DNA of 8,621 bases from Clostridiales bacterium. Its GTDB lineage: Bacteria; Bacillota; Clostridia; Lachnospirales; CAG-274. Below, piece after piece: positions 1-6,426 of the stretch; within the stretch, counting starts at the first letter, position 1; each line of letters starts with the position of its first letter. The DNA lies in the NCBI GenBank assembly GCA_021203425.1, contig JAJQBF010000169.1:1-8621 (forward strand), read 5' to 3'. The translations under genes and the position numbers were made by a program. The notes beneath the pieces are model-generated. The model saw nothing but the letters and a program-made list of their open reading frames with translations, did not search any database and was not told the origin of the DNA.

Positions 1-62
1 TTTAATAAAATTTAAGAAAGGATGTGGTGATTTTTTGAAAATTTTACTTGACAAAGGTCACT
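1..62. other. AT-rich end of the window with no recognisable gene
   Basis: These 62 bases follow the last tail gene. They are AT-rich. On the minus strand every start codon present is followed within a few codons by a stop. I see no convincing hairpin terminator and no ribosome site on the minus strand. On the plus strand a purine-rich AAAGGATGTGG precedes a TTG at 35 that opens a 23-codon frame; it is too short to call. Confidence 0.5.
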
Positions 63-476
63 TCATAACAGGTGATAGGGAATCATTTCGACTATTGCCT
101 TTTTGACTACTCCGAGATATTTGTTGTTTTCAACCGCCAAAAAGTTTATTATAACTGTCATTCCTTCAAACAGAATTTCAACTGTAACTCCGCTGATGCT
201 GTTTGCAGTGCTTTCGAGCAGCTCTTTTGTGGCAGTACCGACACCTAAAAGCCTTGTTTTAACTCTCGCCCGGCGTTTGTCAATATCATCTGTTCTTTTG
301 CTGATAGCCATTTCATCTTCCTTAATTTCAAGATACCAATCGGCATAATCGAGGAAGATTTGTTTATACAGGTCATTGATTTTATTTTCCGCATCAGACA
401 GTTTCAGTTCAAGAGCGTTTATTATATCTATCGTAACAGCATCAAATCTGTAAAGTTTATTCATTAAGTCAAGCAT
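63..476 (-). CDS. DUF2313 / XkdU-like baseplate protein, short C terminus
   Basis: This 137-residue protein starts MLDLMNKLYRFDAVTIDI. The ATG at 476 has AAAGGGG eight bases upstream; an in-frame ATG at 500 lies inside the hub gene and before that site. The text LYKQIFLDYADWYLEIKEDE, then DKRRARVKTRLLGVGTATKE and LLESTANSISGVTVEI, matches the DUF2313 (XkdU/YmfQ) pattern: RR--V---L-G-GT-T---l, then a beta strand, and a final 'I-------AI----P-H'. Members of this family follow baseplate J and lie next to the tail fibre. Here the protein ends VEMIPYHLL, directly after the conserved 'P-H', so the roughly 15-20 residues that usually follow are absent. The preceding hub gene ends two bases before its start. 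No start codon for a further tail gene is seen in the 62 bases beyond. Confidence 0.75.
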   Translation of the reverse strand: MLDLMNKLYRFDAVTIDIINALELKLSDAENKINDLYKQIFLDYADWYLEIKEDEMAISKRTDDIDKRRARVKTRLLGVGTATKELLESTANSISGVTVEILFEGMTVIINFLAVENNKYLGVVKKAIVEMIPYHLL

Positions 477-478
477 AA

Positions 479-1483
479 TCAAATCCCCTTTAAAGTACAA
501 GTCATTGTGTGAATACCGCCGTTTATTTTATGGTTTGTCGATTCAATTCTGTAGTTTCCGTTGATGCCCAAGTATTCATCTTCGATGTGCATGACTCTGC
601 CCGGACGGGCATTATCGTGACCGATGAAGTCCATTGTAAGAGTTCTTTTTAATGTATTTTTCTCTTTCAACTCATTTTCTGCAACACTTTCGATGTTGTT
701 CTCATCATCTGAATTAACGGTGTAGTTTTCTGCTAAAAGACCATATTTGCTTATGCTTTCATCATCGGAAACTGTATACTGCTTTGAGGGCATTTCTCCG
801 CTTGTTTTAGAGCCGACTACTGCTGTAACTCTGTTTTTAAGGCTCTCAATGGAATGAGTATATTTACCTCGGCTGCGAGCGTTTTTGTCTGTTACATCAA
901 AGGCAGCTACATTTTCTGCCGGCTTAAAAGTATAATCTATCACATCATTTGTAAGTTGAAAAACATATATTGCTTTGCCCCTCAATTCGTAGTAGTACTC
1001 CTTGCCGTCGTTGCCGGATTGTATCTCGATTAGGTCATCAATGATGTTCTTCACATTGTCGATGTATACCTTTTCAACCTCGGCAGGCATATCGCAGATA
1101 GTCCCGACAGTAACTCCCACTTTTGAGAACAAGCTCTTTAAGCATTCACTCACACCTTGACCTGTGAATTGAATTACAATATCGCTCTTATTGAGGTAAA
1201 AGCCATAATCCGATGCCTTGACAGTTCTTTTTGGATAGGATCTGCTGACATTTATAACTACTGCACGAATAAGTTCGCCTTCGTCATTATTAACCGTTAC
1301 AATATCTCCCGCAGTAATTAACAGCCGGGTGATGTATCTGTCGGAAATATCGGGAACAGTAAAGTTAAGCGATAAGCCGACAGTATCCATATTTTCACTC
1401 CAAGAAAGATTACTGACCAAATCCGTTATATCTGCACTTTGTCCGTCTTTGTATAATGTTATTGTATAAGCCAAATCAACCAC
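479..1483 (-). CDS. Baseplate hub protein, XkdQ / gpD / gp27-like
   Basis: This 334-residue protein has the XkdQ hub layout. The N-terminal part carries YTITLYKDGQSADITDLVSN, then SWSENMDTVGLSLNFTVPD. A 'GD-V-V' block (ITAGDIVTVNN) follows, then the family's 'D--FYL-K' text (KASDYGFYLNKSDIVIQF). A middle stretch (DLIEIQSGNDGKEYYYELRG) and a C-terminal 'RPGRVMHIEDEYLGINGNYR' block with an IHTMTCTLKG end complete it. Length is normal. Hubs of this type form a trimeric ring at the tube tip that carries the spike. The GTG at 1483 is the longest start; a TTG at 1474 has AGGTGG five bases upstream and is an alternative, three residues shorter. In PBSX, XkdQ comes before XkdR and XkdS; here it follows them and occupies the slot where the baseplate J protein normally sits. 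Confidence 0.88.
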   Translation of the reverse strand: MVDLAYTITLYKDGQSADITDLVSNLSWSENMDTVGLSLNFTVPDISDRYITRLLITAGDIVTVNNDEGELIRAVVINVSRSYPKRTVKASDYGFYLNKSDIVIQFTGQGVSECLKSLFSKVGVTVGTICDMPAEVEKVYIDNVKNIIDDLIEIQSGNDGKEYYYELRGKAIYVFQLTNDVIDYTFKPAENVAAFDVTDKNARSRGKYTHSIESLKNRVTAVVGSKTSGEMPSKQYTVSDDESISKYGLLAENYTVNSDDENNIESVAENELKEKNTLKRTLTMDFIGHDNARPGRVMHIEDEYLGINGNYRIESTNHKINGGIHTMTCTLKGI

Positions 1484-1916
1484 CTACAATCTGTGTTTCT
1501 TCTATAATAATGCCGTCCGACAATGTAACAGTGAATGAAACTTCAAGACCTCGTTTTTCTCTTTTGCCGACCCAGTTTGATACACTTGAAATGTAAGGGT
1601 GGTTCAAAAGCTGCTCCGTAACCTCACGCTTCAGCTCACTGTTGACATACCCCATCGGCAAAGTTCTCTGACCGAGGTAATCGCAAACGGAAATGCCGAA
1701 AACATCTGTTTCTTCTGTTGTATACACCTTGTAGGCATTCGCCTTAGTCCTCAGTACATTTTGAATAAACTGCCTTACACTTTCAACTTCGTTACATTCT
1801 GTGAGCAGTGAATTGCTCATAATGTGCTGCCCTGTGGTGTAGTCAAAGAGAAAATCGTTCCCGACTTCCTCTGCAGTTGTTTCTGTACTTTCTTCAATAA
1901 AATCTGTTGGAAACAC
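1476..1916 (-). CDS. DUF2634 / XkdS-like baseplate wedge protein (gp25-type)
   Basis: This 146-residue protein starts at GTG (1916). GAGGAGG (1929-1923) lies exactly six bases upstream of it, while the two nearby ATGs are in other frames. After an acidic lead (about residues 1-22) comes FLFDYTTGQHIM. Then follow VESVRQFIQNVLRTKANAYK and VYTTEETDVFG, the DUF2634/gp25-like pattern in which a helix with a conserved 'Q-I---L-T-R--Y-IY' type text is followed by a beta sheet. The C-terminal half (REVTEQLLNHPYISSV, then EVSFTVTLSDG) fits the same fold. The gp25-like proteins sit in the baseplate wedge and start sheath polymerisation. Its TGA (1478-1476) overlaps the hub gene by 8 bases. Confidence 0.78.
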   Translation of the reverse strand: MFPTDFIEESTETTAEEVGNDFLFDYTTGQHIMSNSLLTECNEVESVRQFIQNVLRTKANAYKVYTTEETDVFGISVCDYLGQRTLPMGYVNSELKREVTEQLLNHPYISSVSNWVGKREKRGLEVSFTVTLSDGIIIEETQIVGG

Positions 1917-1917
1917 A

Positions 1918-2250
1918 TCATTCCTCCTCTAAGTAAATATATAAATCATTTATTAATTCATATTTACCGAGTATCCATAAACTTTGGTTATCATTGCCTG
2001 TAACACATAAAAATTTATCTCCCACTTCAACAGGGTATTCTTTTACATACAGTTCATCTGTAGTTACTCCCGTTCCGCCGTTTATCATGCCTTTTATATT
2101 AAAAAACTTCGTAAAATCAATAGGAATACCTGTGTAATAAATCCGTATTGTTACGGGAGTGAGATTTACAATCTCGCCCACACAGGCTCCTATAGTGATT
2201 TTGTTATCCCGCTTTTTGATTTCTGCAGCGAGCTTATTGTAGTTAGTCAA
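1918..2250 (-). CDS. DUF2577 / XkdR-like baseplate-region protein
   Basis: This 110-residue protein starts at TTG (2250), the only plausible start, with TAAAGGTG (2268-2261) ten bases upstream. It begins TNYNKLAAEIKKRDNK, then GACVGEIVNLTPVTIRIY, and later VEVGDKFLCVTGNDNQSLWI before LGKYELI. This layout matches DUF2577 (XkdR): an N-terminal helix, a strand pair carrying 'G-V----P--I-I', and a 'GD--L----D-Q---I--K' end. The family is small, OB-fold-like, and encoded between hub and gp25-like genes in PBSX. Here it follows the tube directly and comes before, not after, the hub gene. Its TGA overlaps the region of the next gene's ribosome site and start (ATGATGTG). Confidence 0.72.
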   Translation of the reverse strand: MTNYNKLAAEIKKRDNKITIGACVGEIVNLTPVTIRIYYTGIPIDFTKFFNIKGMINGGTGVTTDELYVKEYPVEVGDKFLCVTGNDNQSLWILGKYELINDLYIYLEEE

Positions 2251-2671
2251 TGGTTGAAAGCACCTTTATTCCGCTGAATGTAAAAGGCATACTGCGTTTA
2301 ACGAGGTTCTTTGATTCCCAATCCGCAGGTGTGATTTCGGTAAACTGAACACCTGTGGCCATATATTTTTCGGTAGCACCTGTTGAAGGGTTTGTTAAGT
2401 TGGAGTAAATTTTGTATTCGGGCATAATGCCGTTCTGATAGGCTTCAATTAAATCGGCATCAATCATTGTATTTATTCTTGCTCCCTCAAGAGTACCCTC
2501 GCCGTCATAGCCTTGGTAGACATGGTGAGTAGCGTAGTCACCGCAAGGCGAGAAATCCTCAAAAGAGCCGGTTAATTTGATGTTGATTTTGTTAATCTCC
2601 AAAAGCTGTGTGTTGTTAATAAAAACTTCTCCCGAAGTTCCTTTTAAAAATTTGTTATCGTCAAAAGCCAT
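2243..2671 (-). CDS. Tail tube protein (XkdM-like)
   Basis: This 142-residue protein starts at an ATG preceded by AAGGAGG. It begins AFDDNKFLKGTSGEVFINN, with later blocks LTGSFEDFSPCGDYATHHVY, GYDGEGTLEGARINTMI and RSMPFTFSGIKVL. This is the pattern of the DUF2001/XkdM family, the myovirus tail tube subunit that stacks in hexameric rings inside the sheath. Its length is normal for the family. It follows the sheath with a 13-base gap, as in nearly all contractile phages. It ends at TAA (2245-2243), overlapping the next gene's start by 8 bases. What is missing directly after it is the chaperone/tape measure pair, which here lies upstream instead. Confidence 0.9.
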   Translation of the reverse strand: MAFDDNKFLKGTSGEVFINNTQLLEINKINIKLTGSFEDFSPCGDYATHHVYQGYDGEGTLEGARINTMIDADLIEAYQNGIMPEYKIYSNLTNPSTGATEKYMATGVQFTEITPADWESKNLVKRSMPFTFSGIKVLSTID

Positions 2672-2684
2672 TCTTCATTCCTCC

Positions 2685-4109
2685 TTACTCCATAGTGACA
2701 TTGAATTTCAAGTTTTCCATACAGTTCAATATTTTAACATTGGCTGCAATGAAAACAGTTCTTTTGTAAGCCATAGATTTGACGGTGTCATCGTCCCAAT
2801 CTTCTGCCTCGGACTTGCCAGAACCTACCCAAGCAGAACGCTGTGAATCAACATCAATTTCCGCTTTGTTGTCAAACTCACTGTCCAAAATATCCTCGGC
2901 AGCAAGGTCGTCAAAGTAGGCATTGACCGCACCTATGAACAGCATTTGATTGGTATATTTGTTCTTGAATACACCTTGATAAGTAGTCTTAAACTCCTCA
3001 CGAATATCATCTTTTATAAGGTTCATTGCCTCTACAGTTTCTATATACTGCATATCTTCGGTCGCTGCACTTCCGTTCAATGTGACAAGACTGTTAATAC
3101 CCGTTACTATGCGAACACCGCCTATGTCATTGGTGAGTACCAACTGACCGGCATCAATAGCAAAATCCACATCATCAACTTCATCAACTGAAGATAAATC
3201 CGTACATAAAAAATTAGTGCATCCACGGGATACATTGCAGCCGGCAACTATGCCTAAAAGACTTGAAAGATAATCAACTGCAGAAAGGCTTTCTCCGTCT
3301 GTATCGGTAGAGGTCTGATTGAAGTAAACATACTGCTTGCAGTCTTTACCGCTTATTGTGCCGATACCTTTATATGTGTAATCTTGCAGCTCCATTGATT
3401 TTATCCATCTCGCCAAATCAGCCTGCGGAGAGGTTTCCCCGGCAAAAGCTATCCAACCTGTGCTTGATGCTTTAAGAATTGCAGGTGCAAAATCCGCAAA
3501 CTGTACTGTTGCTCCGCTGATGACGATTACTTCATACGGAGCATAGTTCAAGCACTTTTTGATGTGTGCGACACTTTCGGAAGTATATAGTTCTTCATTT
3601 ATGTCAGCAACCGTCTTATATGTATTTGTTATAACTCCGTCTGTGCCTAAAACCTTAACGCCAACATAATACAAATATGTATTTGTAGTGCCTTTTACGA
3701 TTGTGTGGCTGCCCGCTGAAAGTTCAATATCCGTCTGTCCTTTTGTTGAAACTCCGTACTCTACATCATCAATTATTACTGTGGGAATTGTTTGTGTGGA
3801 GTAGGTGACAAGTGAAAGCGTACCGCTGTTTGCTGCTGAAAATGTAATTTTTGCGTTGCTGTCCATTTTCAAAGATGTGCTGTATGTAGTACCGCTGACT
3901 GTAACAGATGATGCATTGGAAGTATTGGTACTTCCCGCAACGGTCGCAGACAGTGTGTTTTCGCCTGTTGTATAGTTCCAATAATAAACCTTGTCCTCGG
4001 CAGCAGTGCTGTCATTAAGAAGTAAAATTGCTATTCCTCTTTCACTTCGTTCTATAAGAGTTGTTGCTAACTGCTTAAAGGTTACATCTATGGTAGGTCT
4101 TGATGCCAT
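2685..4109 (-). CDS. Contractile tail sheath protein (XkdK-like) with an inserted beta-sandwich domain
   Basis: This 474-residue protein starts at an ATG with AAGGGGG upstream. The N terminus, PTIDVTFKQLATTLIERSERG followed by IAILLLND, is that of clostridial and PBSX-type sheaths. The sheath fold resumes near residue 160 (NTYKTVADINEEL) and continues through YAPYEVIVI, FAPAILKASSTGWIAF and ARWIKSMELQDY. The C-terminal region has GGVRIVTGINSLVT, an IETVEAMNLIKDDIREEF helix, and a domain ending in an AANVKILNCMENLKFNV strand. Residues about 44-158 are extra: Ser/Thr-rich, beta-predicted and resembling an accessory domain of secreted pectate lyases (separate entry). Removing them leaves about 359 residues, the usual size for this family. 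Sheath subunits polymerise around the tube and contract to drive it into the cell. The tube gene follows after a TAA fused to its ribosome site, as expected. Confidence 0.92.
   Translation of the reverse strand: MASRPTIDVTFKQLATTLIERSERGIAILLLNDSTAAEDKVYYWNYTTGENTLSATVAGSTNTSNASSVTVSGTTYSTSLKMDSNAKITFSAANSGTLSLVTYSTQTIPTVIIDDVEYGVSTKGQTDIELSAGSHTIVKGTTNTYLYYVGVKVLGTDGVITNTYKTVADINEELYTSESVAHIKKCLNYAPYEVIVISGATVQFADFAPAILKASSTGWIAFAGETSPQADLARWIKSMELQDYTYKGIGTISGKDCKQYVYFNQTSTDTDGESLSAVDYLSSLLGIVAGCNVSRGCTNFLCTDLSSVDEVDDVDFAIDAGQLVLTNDIGGVRIVTGINSLVTLNGSAATEDMQYIETVEAMNLIKDDIREEFKTTYQGVFKNKYTNQMLFIGAVNAYFDDLAAEDILDSEFDNKAEIDVDSQRSAWVGSGKSEAEDWDDDTVKSMAYKRTVFIAANVKILNCMENLKFNVTME
3636..3980 (-). 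other. Carbohydrate-binding-type domain inserted in the sheath
   Basis: These are sheath residues about 44-158. The text runs through TLSATVAGSTNTSNASSVTV, then YSTSLKMDSNAKITFSA, SGTLSLVTYS, IPTVIIDDVEYGVSTKGQTD and IELSAGSHTIVKGTTNTYLY. The order 'SLKM-S---ITF / G-L-LV / -I-VD---Y / V-L-AGSHTI-KG----LYY' is one I know from beta-sandwich accessory domains on pectate lyases and related secreted polysaccharide-degrading enzymes of gut Firmicutes and Bacteroidetes. It is almost Pro-free and rich in Thr, Ser and Gly, unlike the rest of the sheath. The domain boundaries are estimates from where sheath-like text stops and resumes. Ligand binding is inference. Confidence 0.6.
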
Positions 4110-4294
4110 TTAAATCCCCCTTCGGCTGTTTCGTTTGAAATAGTTTCTGAAGCAGTATCTGCTGCTTTTTCAGCTTTAGTACTTTTCTTTTTGGTTTCCA
4201 TTGCCTTTGTCTTTGCATCATCGGCATCTATAATTATAGATTTGCCCATTTTAGGCTTTTTGCCCGTAATAGTAGTTTTTGTTTGTCTAATCAT
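4088..4294 (-). CDS. Small lysine-rich protein between tail terminator and sheath
   Basis: This 68-residue protein starts MIRQTKTTITGKKPKMGKSI. The ATG at 4294 is chosen because GAGGAGG (4307-4301) lies exactly six bases upstream; longer in-frame starts up to 4336 lie at or before that site. The N-terminal third is basic, the middle is an Ala/Lys/Glu/Thr-rich helix (KTKAMETKKKSTKAEKAADT) and the end is polar. No signal peptide, membrane segment or catalytic motif is visible. It overlaps the terminator gene by 8 bases and the sheath gene by 22 bases, ending at TAG (4090-4088). PBSX-type clusters often have a small uncharacterised protein at this place. I do not recognise a function; a small structural or assembly role is a guess from position. 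Confidence 0.65.
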   Translation of the reverse strand: MIRQTKTTITGKKPKMGKSIIIDADDAKTKAMETKKKSTKAEKAADTASETISNETAEGGFKWHQDLP

Positions 4295-4775
4295 CTTCAT
4301 CCTCCTCAACATTAGCATTGAAATTTCCAATCTCAATATCCGACATGGTTACATTTGTGATTAATTCCTCCATAGTTTCAAGGTCGGATTCGTCAATAAA
4401 CTCAGTGCCGATTTCAAAATCAAATCCGCAGTTCAATATGCCGTTATCGACTTTTTCAAAGTCAACATTATCTATAAGAACACAGCAGCCGTCCTTGATT
4501 TCAAGAGGTTCTAAAAACAAAAAAGACAGTACATTCTCAATATCAAAAATTTCTGATTTCGGATGTTCTCTGTCTGATGCGTAAAAATATATATTGAAAT
4601 AAACTTTGACCGACCTTAAAGCTGACGAGTAAAATCCCGTTTTGACCGTATCCATTGTAATTCTGAATGACGGTCTTACAACAGGCTCGTCAAGATCACT
4701 GTCCTCTATGGTTATATCGGTTTCATCTGCTATAAGAGTGCAGACCGATTGAAATATATCCTTTATTTTAATCAA
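4287..4775 (-). CDS. XkdJ-like tail terminator / tail completion protein
   Basis: This 162-residue protein starts at TTG (4775). The text MIKIKDIFQSVCTLIADE, the middle RPSFRITMDTVKTGFYSSAL and the beta-rich block RSVKVYFNIYFYAS resemble the small alpha/beta tail-terminator family of PBSX-type phages (XkdJ position). These proteins cap the tail tube and sheath and form the joint to the neck. The last 30 residues are strongly acidic and end NVEEDEDD. It lies between the gp10-like gene and the small gene before the sheath, which is the canonical place for this function. It stops at TAG (4289-4287); reading through would add eleven residues before a TAA. The next gene's ATG overlaps its end by 8 bases. 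Family assignment rests on pattern and context rather than a decisive motif. Confidence 0.68.
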   Translation of the reverse strand: MIKIKDIFQSVCTLIADETDITIEDSDLDEPVVRPSFRITMDTVKTGFYSSALRSVKVYFNIYFYASDREHPKSEIFDIENVLSFLFLEPLEIKDGCCVLIDNVDFEKVDNGILNCGFDFEIGTEFIDESDLETMEELITNVTMSDIEIGNFNANVEEDEDD

Positions 4776-4782
4776 TAAGTAA

Positions 4783-4788
4783 CACCTC
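4783..4788 (-). promoter_or_regulatory. Ribosome binding site for the TTG-started tail terminator gene
   Basis: GAGGTG lies seven bases upstream of the TTG codon at 4775 and overlaps the TGA stop of the gp10-like gene. It supports TTG as a genuine start, with translation coupled to the upstream gene. Confidence 0.6.
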
Positions 4789-5209
4789 AGTTCAATTTGT
4801 CGGCAATCTTGTCGGCAAACTTCTCGCTGTCACTTTCATAAGTACTTTCAAACTCATCGGCAGCCGTCTTGAAAATGTGATATGCTTTTACAGTGCCGAT
4901 GTGCTTTCCGTTATGGCTTATGAGTTCATGTCCGTATTCAAGCAGATGTCCATGATGAGCCGGCTTGCCGGAATACACTCTTATTGCATCTGCTCCGTTT
5001 CCGCTGTACTTATAGTATTTTCCTCGTTTAATGCCTTTCACAAAATTGCCTGTGTGCTGTTTTATCGATGATTTCGCTGTCTTTACAGTTCTGTTTTTCA
5101 ACTTTGTGCCCTCGGACTGCATAAATTTTTTGACTTCCTGCGGATATGCGTCCTGAATCTGTTTTAAAGCCTCGGTCATTTCGTCAAGTCCGCTGATTTC
5201 AAATCCCAT
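4787..5209 (-). CDS. HK97 gp10 / XkdI-like head-tail (neck) protein
   Basis: This 140-residue protein starts at an ATG with AAGGAG seven bases upstream. It has the HK97-gp10 family pattern: an N-terminal GFEISGLDEMTEALKQI helix, a basic middle (KNRTVKTAKSSIKQHTGNF), and the family's C-terminal signature with HLLEYGHELI followed by GTVKAYHIFKTAADEFE. In siphoviruses and PBSX-type elements this protein (XkdI) belongs to the head-tail connector and tail completion set and is normally encoded right before the tail terminator and sheath. That is true here for the downstream side. What is odd is the upstream neighbour: the tape measure gene ends eleven bases before its start, where a head or connector gene would be expected. 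Confidence 0.85.
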   Translation of the reverse strand: MGFEISGLDEMTEALKQIQDAYPQEVKKFMQSEGTKLKNRTVKTAKSSIKQHTGNFVKGIKRGKYYKYSGNGADAIRVYSGKPAHHGHLLEYGHELISHNGKHIGTVKAYHIFKTAADEFESTYESDSEKFADKIADKLN

Positions 5210-5220
5210 ATAATCACTCC

Positions 5221-6390
5221 TTACATTGCTCCGATAATGTCAACAACTCTTTCACACACACCGTCGCCTATTATGTTAACAGCATCTTCAGTTCCGAAAA
5301 TACTGCCTTGAACATAAACATTTACACTAACAGACGGATTATTATTTGAAACAATCTTCTCGGACTTATCGGCGGGAATTATCCTTGTGCCTGTGGGCAA
5401 GTCCATTATTTCTCCGCCGTTTTCATTTATCCTCGTGAAACCGCCTCCGAAATAGGTTGTTCCTGTTGCGTTTGAATCCAACCAAGGAACGGAAAGACTG
5501 CCGCCTTGAACGGGACCTATAAATCCATCTGTAGTTGATGCATTTACCGTAACTGATACACTTGCTGTCAAAGGCTTGCTTAAGGTTTCTGCAAGTGCCG
5601 TTCTTAAGCCTTCCGCAGCCGTTACTGCATCGCCTTTACAGTTTTCAATACCGTCAACATAGGAATCACCGTAGGTTTTTGATGTTTCAAGCACCTTTGA
5701 CACATCTTCCGGCAAAACAGTGCTTAAAGTTGTAACACCTAAATTGTAAAGAGCCTTTGAGTTATTTCCGACTGCTCCTATTGCAGAAGATTGGGCAAAT
5801 ACATCTGCATATGCTTTAGGTACTGTATCCATTCCTTTCATGGCATTTTGAAGTTCATTTACAGATGGCATCATCTGCTCATAGAATTCAAGTATGTGTC
5901 CTCTTGTTTCGCTCGGCACTTCCGCAAATGCCATATCCATAGCCTGAGTAATTGCCGTAACAACGCTGTCCGTCATAGGAATAGTTCCGTCAGCAAGGTC
6001 ATTAAATGCTTCTTCGCTGTAAACCTCATTTAAGACTTTGTTTGAGGCTTCCTTTATTGAATCGGCAATTTCGGGAAACGCTCCCATTATGGCTTCGTTC
6101 TCGAAAGACAGTCCCTTTGCCGTAAGTCCGGCTATTTTCTCATTGTAGGCTGAGTTTGCTTCTTCTATAGCAGTCGCCAATTCATCTGAGCCGCTTGCAT
6201 ACATCAGCTTTGCTGCTGCAATAGTATCAATTCTTGCATTGTTGTAGGTTTCTCTGAGATTATCAAGTTCGCTGTTTGTAGCCTCGATTAAATTCTGAAA
6301 ACTCTCCTGACTGAGGTCGCCTGTGGTGAAATCATACTTTAGGGTTTCAAGCTTTGCCTCGCTCTGTGCCGCTGAAATCTGTTCTTGTAT
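5221..6390 (-). pseudogene. Tape measure protein, C-terminal part, downstream of the two stops
   Basis: This 389-codon open stretch follows the TAA and ends with TAA at 5223-5221. It is the missing C-terminal part of the tape measure, in the same frame as the N-terminal part. It opens with coiled-coil-like text (IQEQISAAQSEAKLETLKYD, then SELDNLRETYNNAR). It ends with the conserved tape measure tail: a Gly/Ser-rich stretch with ATGTTYFGGGFTRINENGGE, then a LPTGTRIIPADKS motif, an SVSVNVYVQGSIFG strand and a final helix. The first ATG is at 6204 (327 residues, MYASGSDELA), but it has no ribosome site in front of it and lies 186 bases inside clearly coding sequence. Independent expression therefore looks weak. 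Without the stops the whole gene would encode about 1066 residues, a normal size. The terminal TAA is fused to the gp10-like gene's ribosome site (TAAGGAG). An expressed second polypeptide from 6204 remains possible. Confidence 0.75.
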
Positions 6391-6426
6391 TTACGCCTGC
6401 TGTTTCATAATGGCAGCAACCGCCTA
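6391..6426 (-). other. Two in-frame stop codons inside the tape measure frame
   Basis: Minus-strand TAG at 6426-6424 and TAA at 6393-6391 are in the same frame, separated by eleven codons reading GVAAIM-like residues (AVAAIMKQQA). With one residue put in place of each stop, the text reads DLDST-x-AVAAIMKQQA-x-IQEQISAAQ, an uninterrupted helix rich in Gln and Ala. Both stops are one C-to-T change away from Gln codons (CAG to TAG, CAA to TAA), equivalent to G-to-A on the plus strand. There is no frame change across the interval. Confidence 0.85.

Noticed and set aside
48..76. Plus-strand TTGACA as a promoter -35 box
   Set aside because: No acceptable -10 hexamer lies 16-18 bases downstream, and the sequence continues into the antisense of a tail gene.
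35..106. Plus-strand 23-codon frame starting at TTG, reading KILLDKGHFITGDRESFRLL
   Set aside because: The text looks protein-like and a purine-rich stretch precedes it, but it is very short, its end lies antisense to the DUF2313 gene, and no domain can be named. It is mentioned only as a possible trace of a breakpoint.
3769..3981. Minus-strand 70-codon frame inside the sheath gene
   Set aside because: It lies in another frame of the inserted sheath domain, is Cys/His/Tyr-rich in a way typical of shadow translation, and has no ribosome site.
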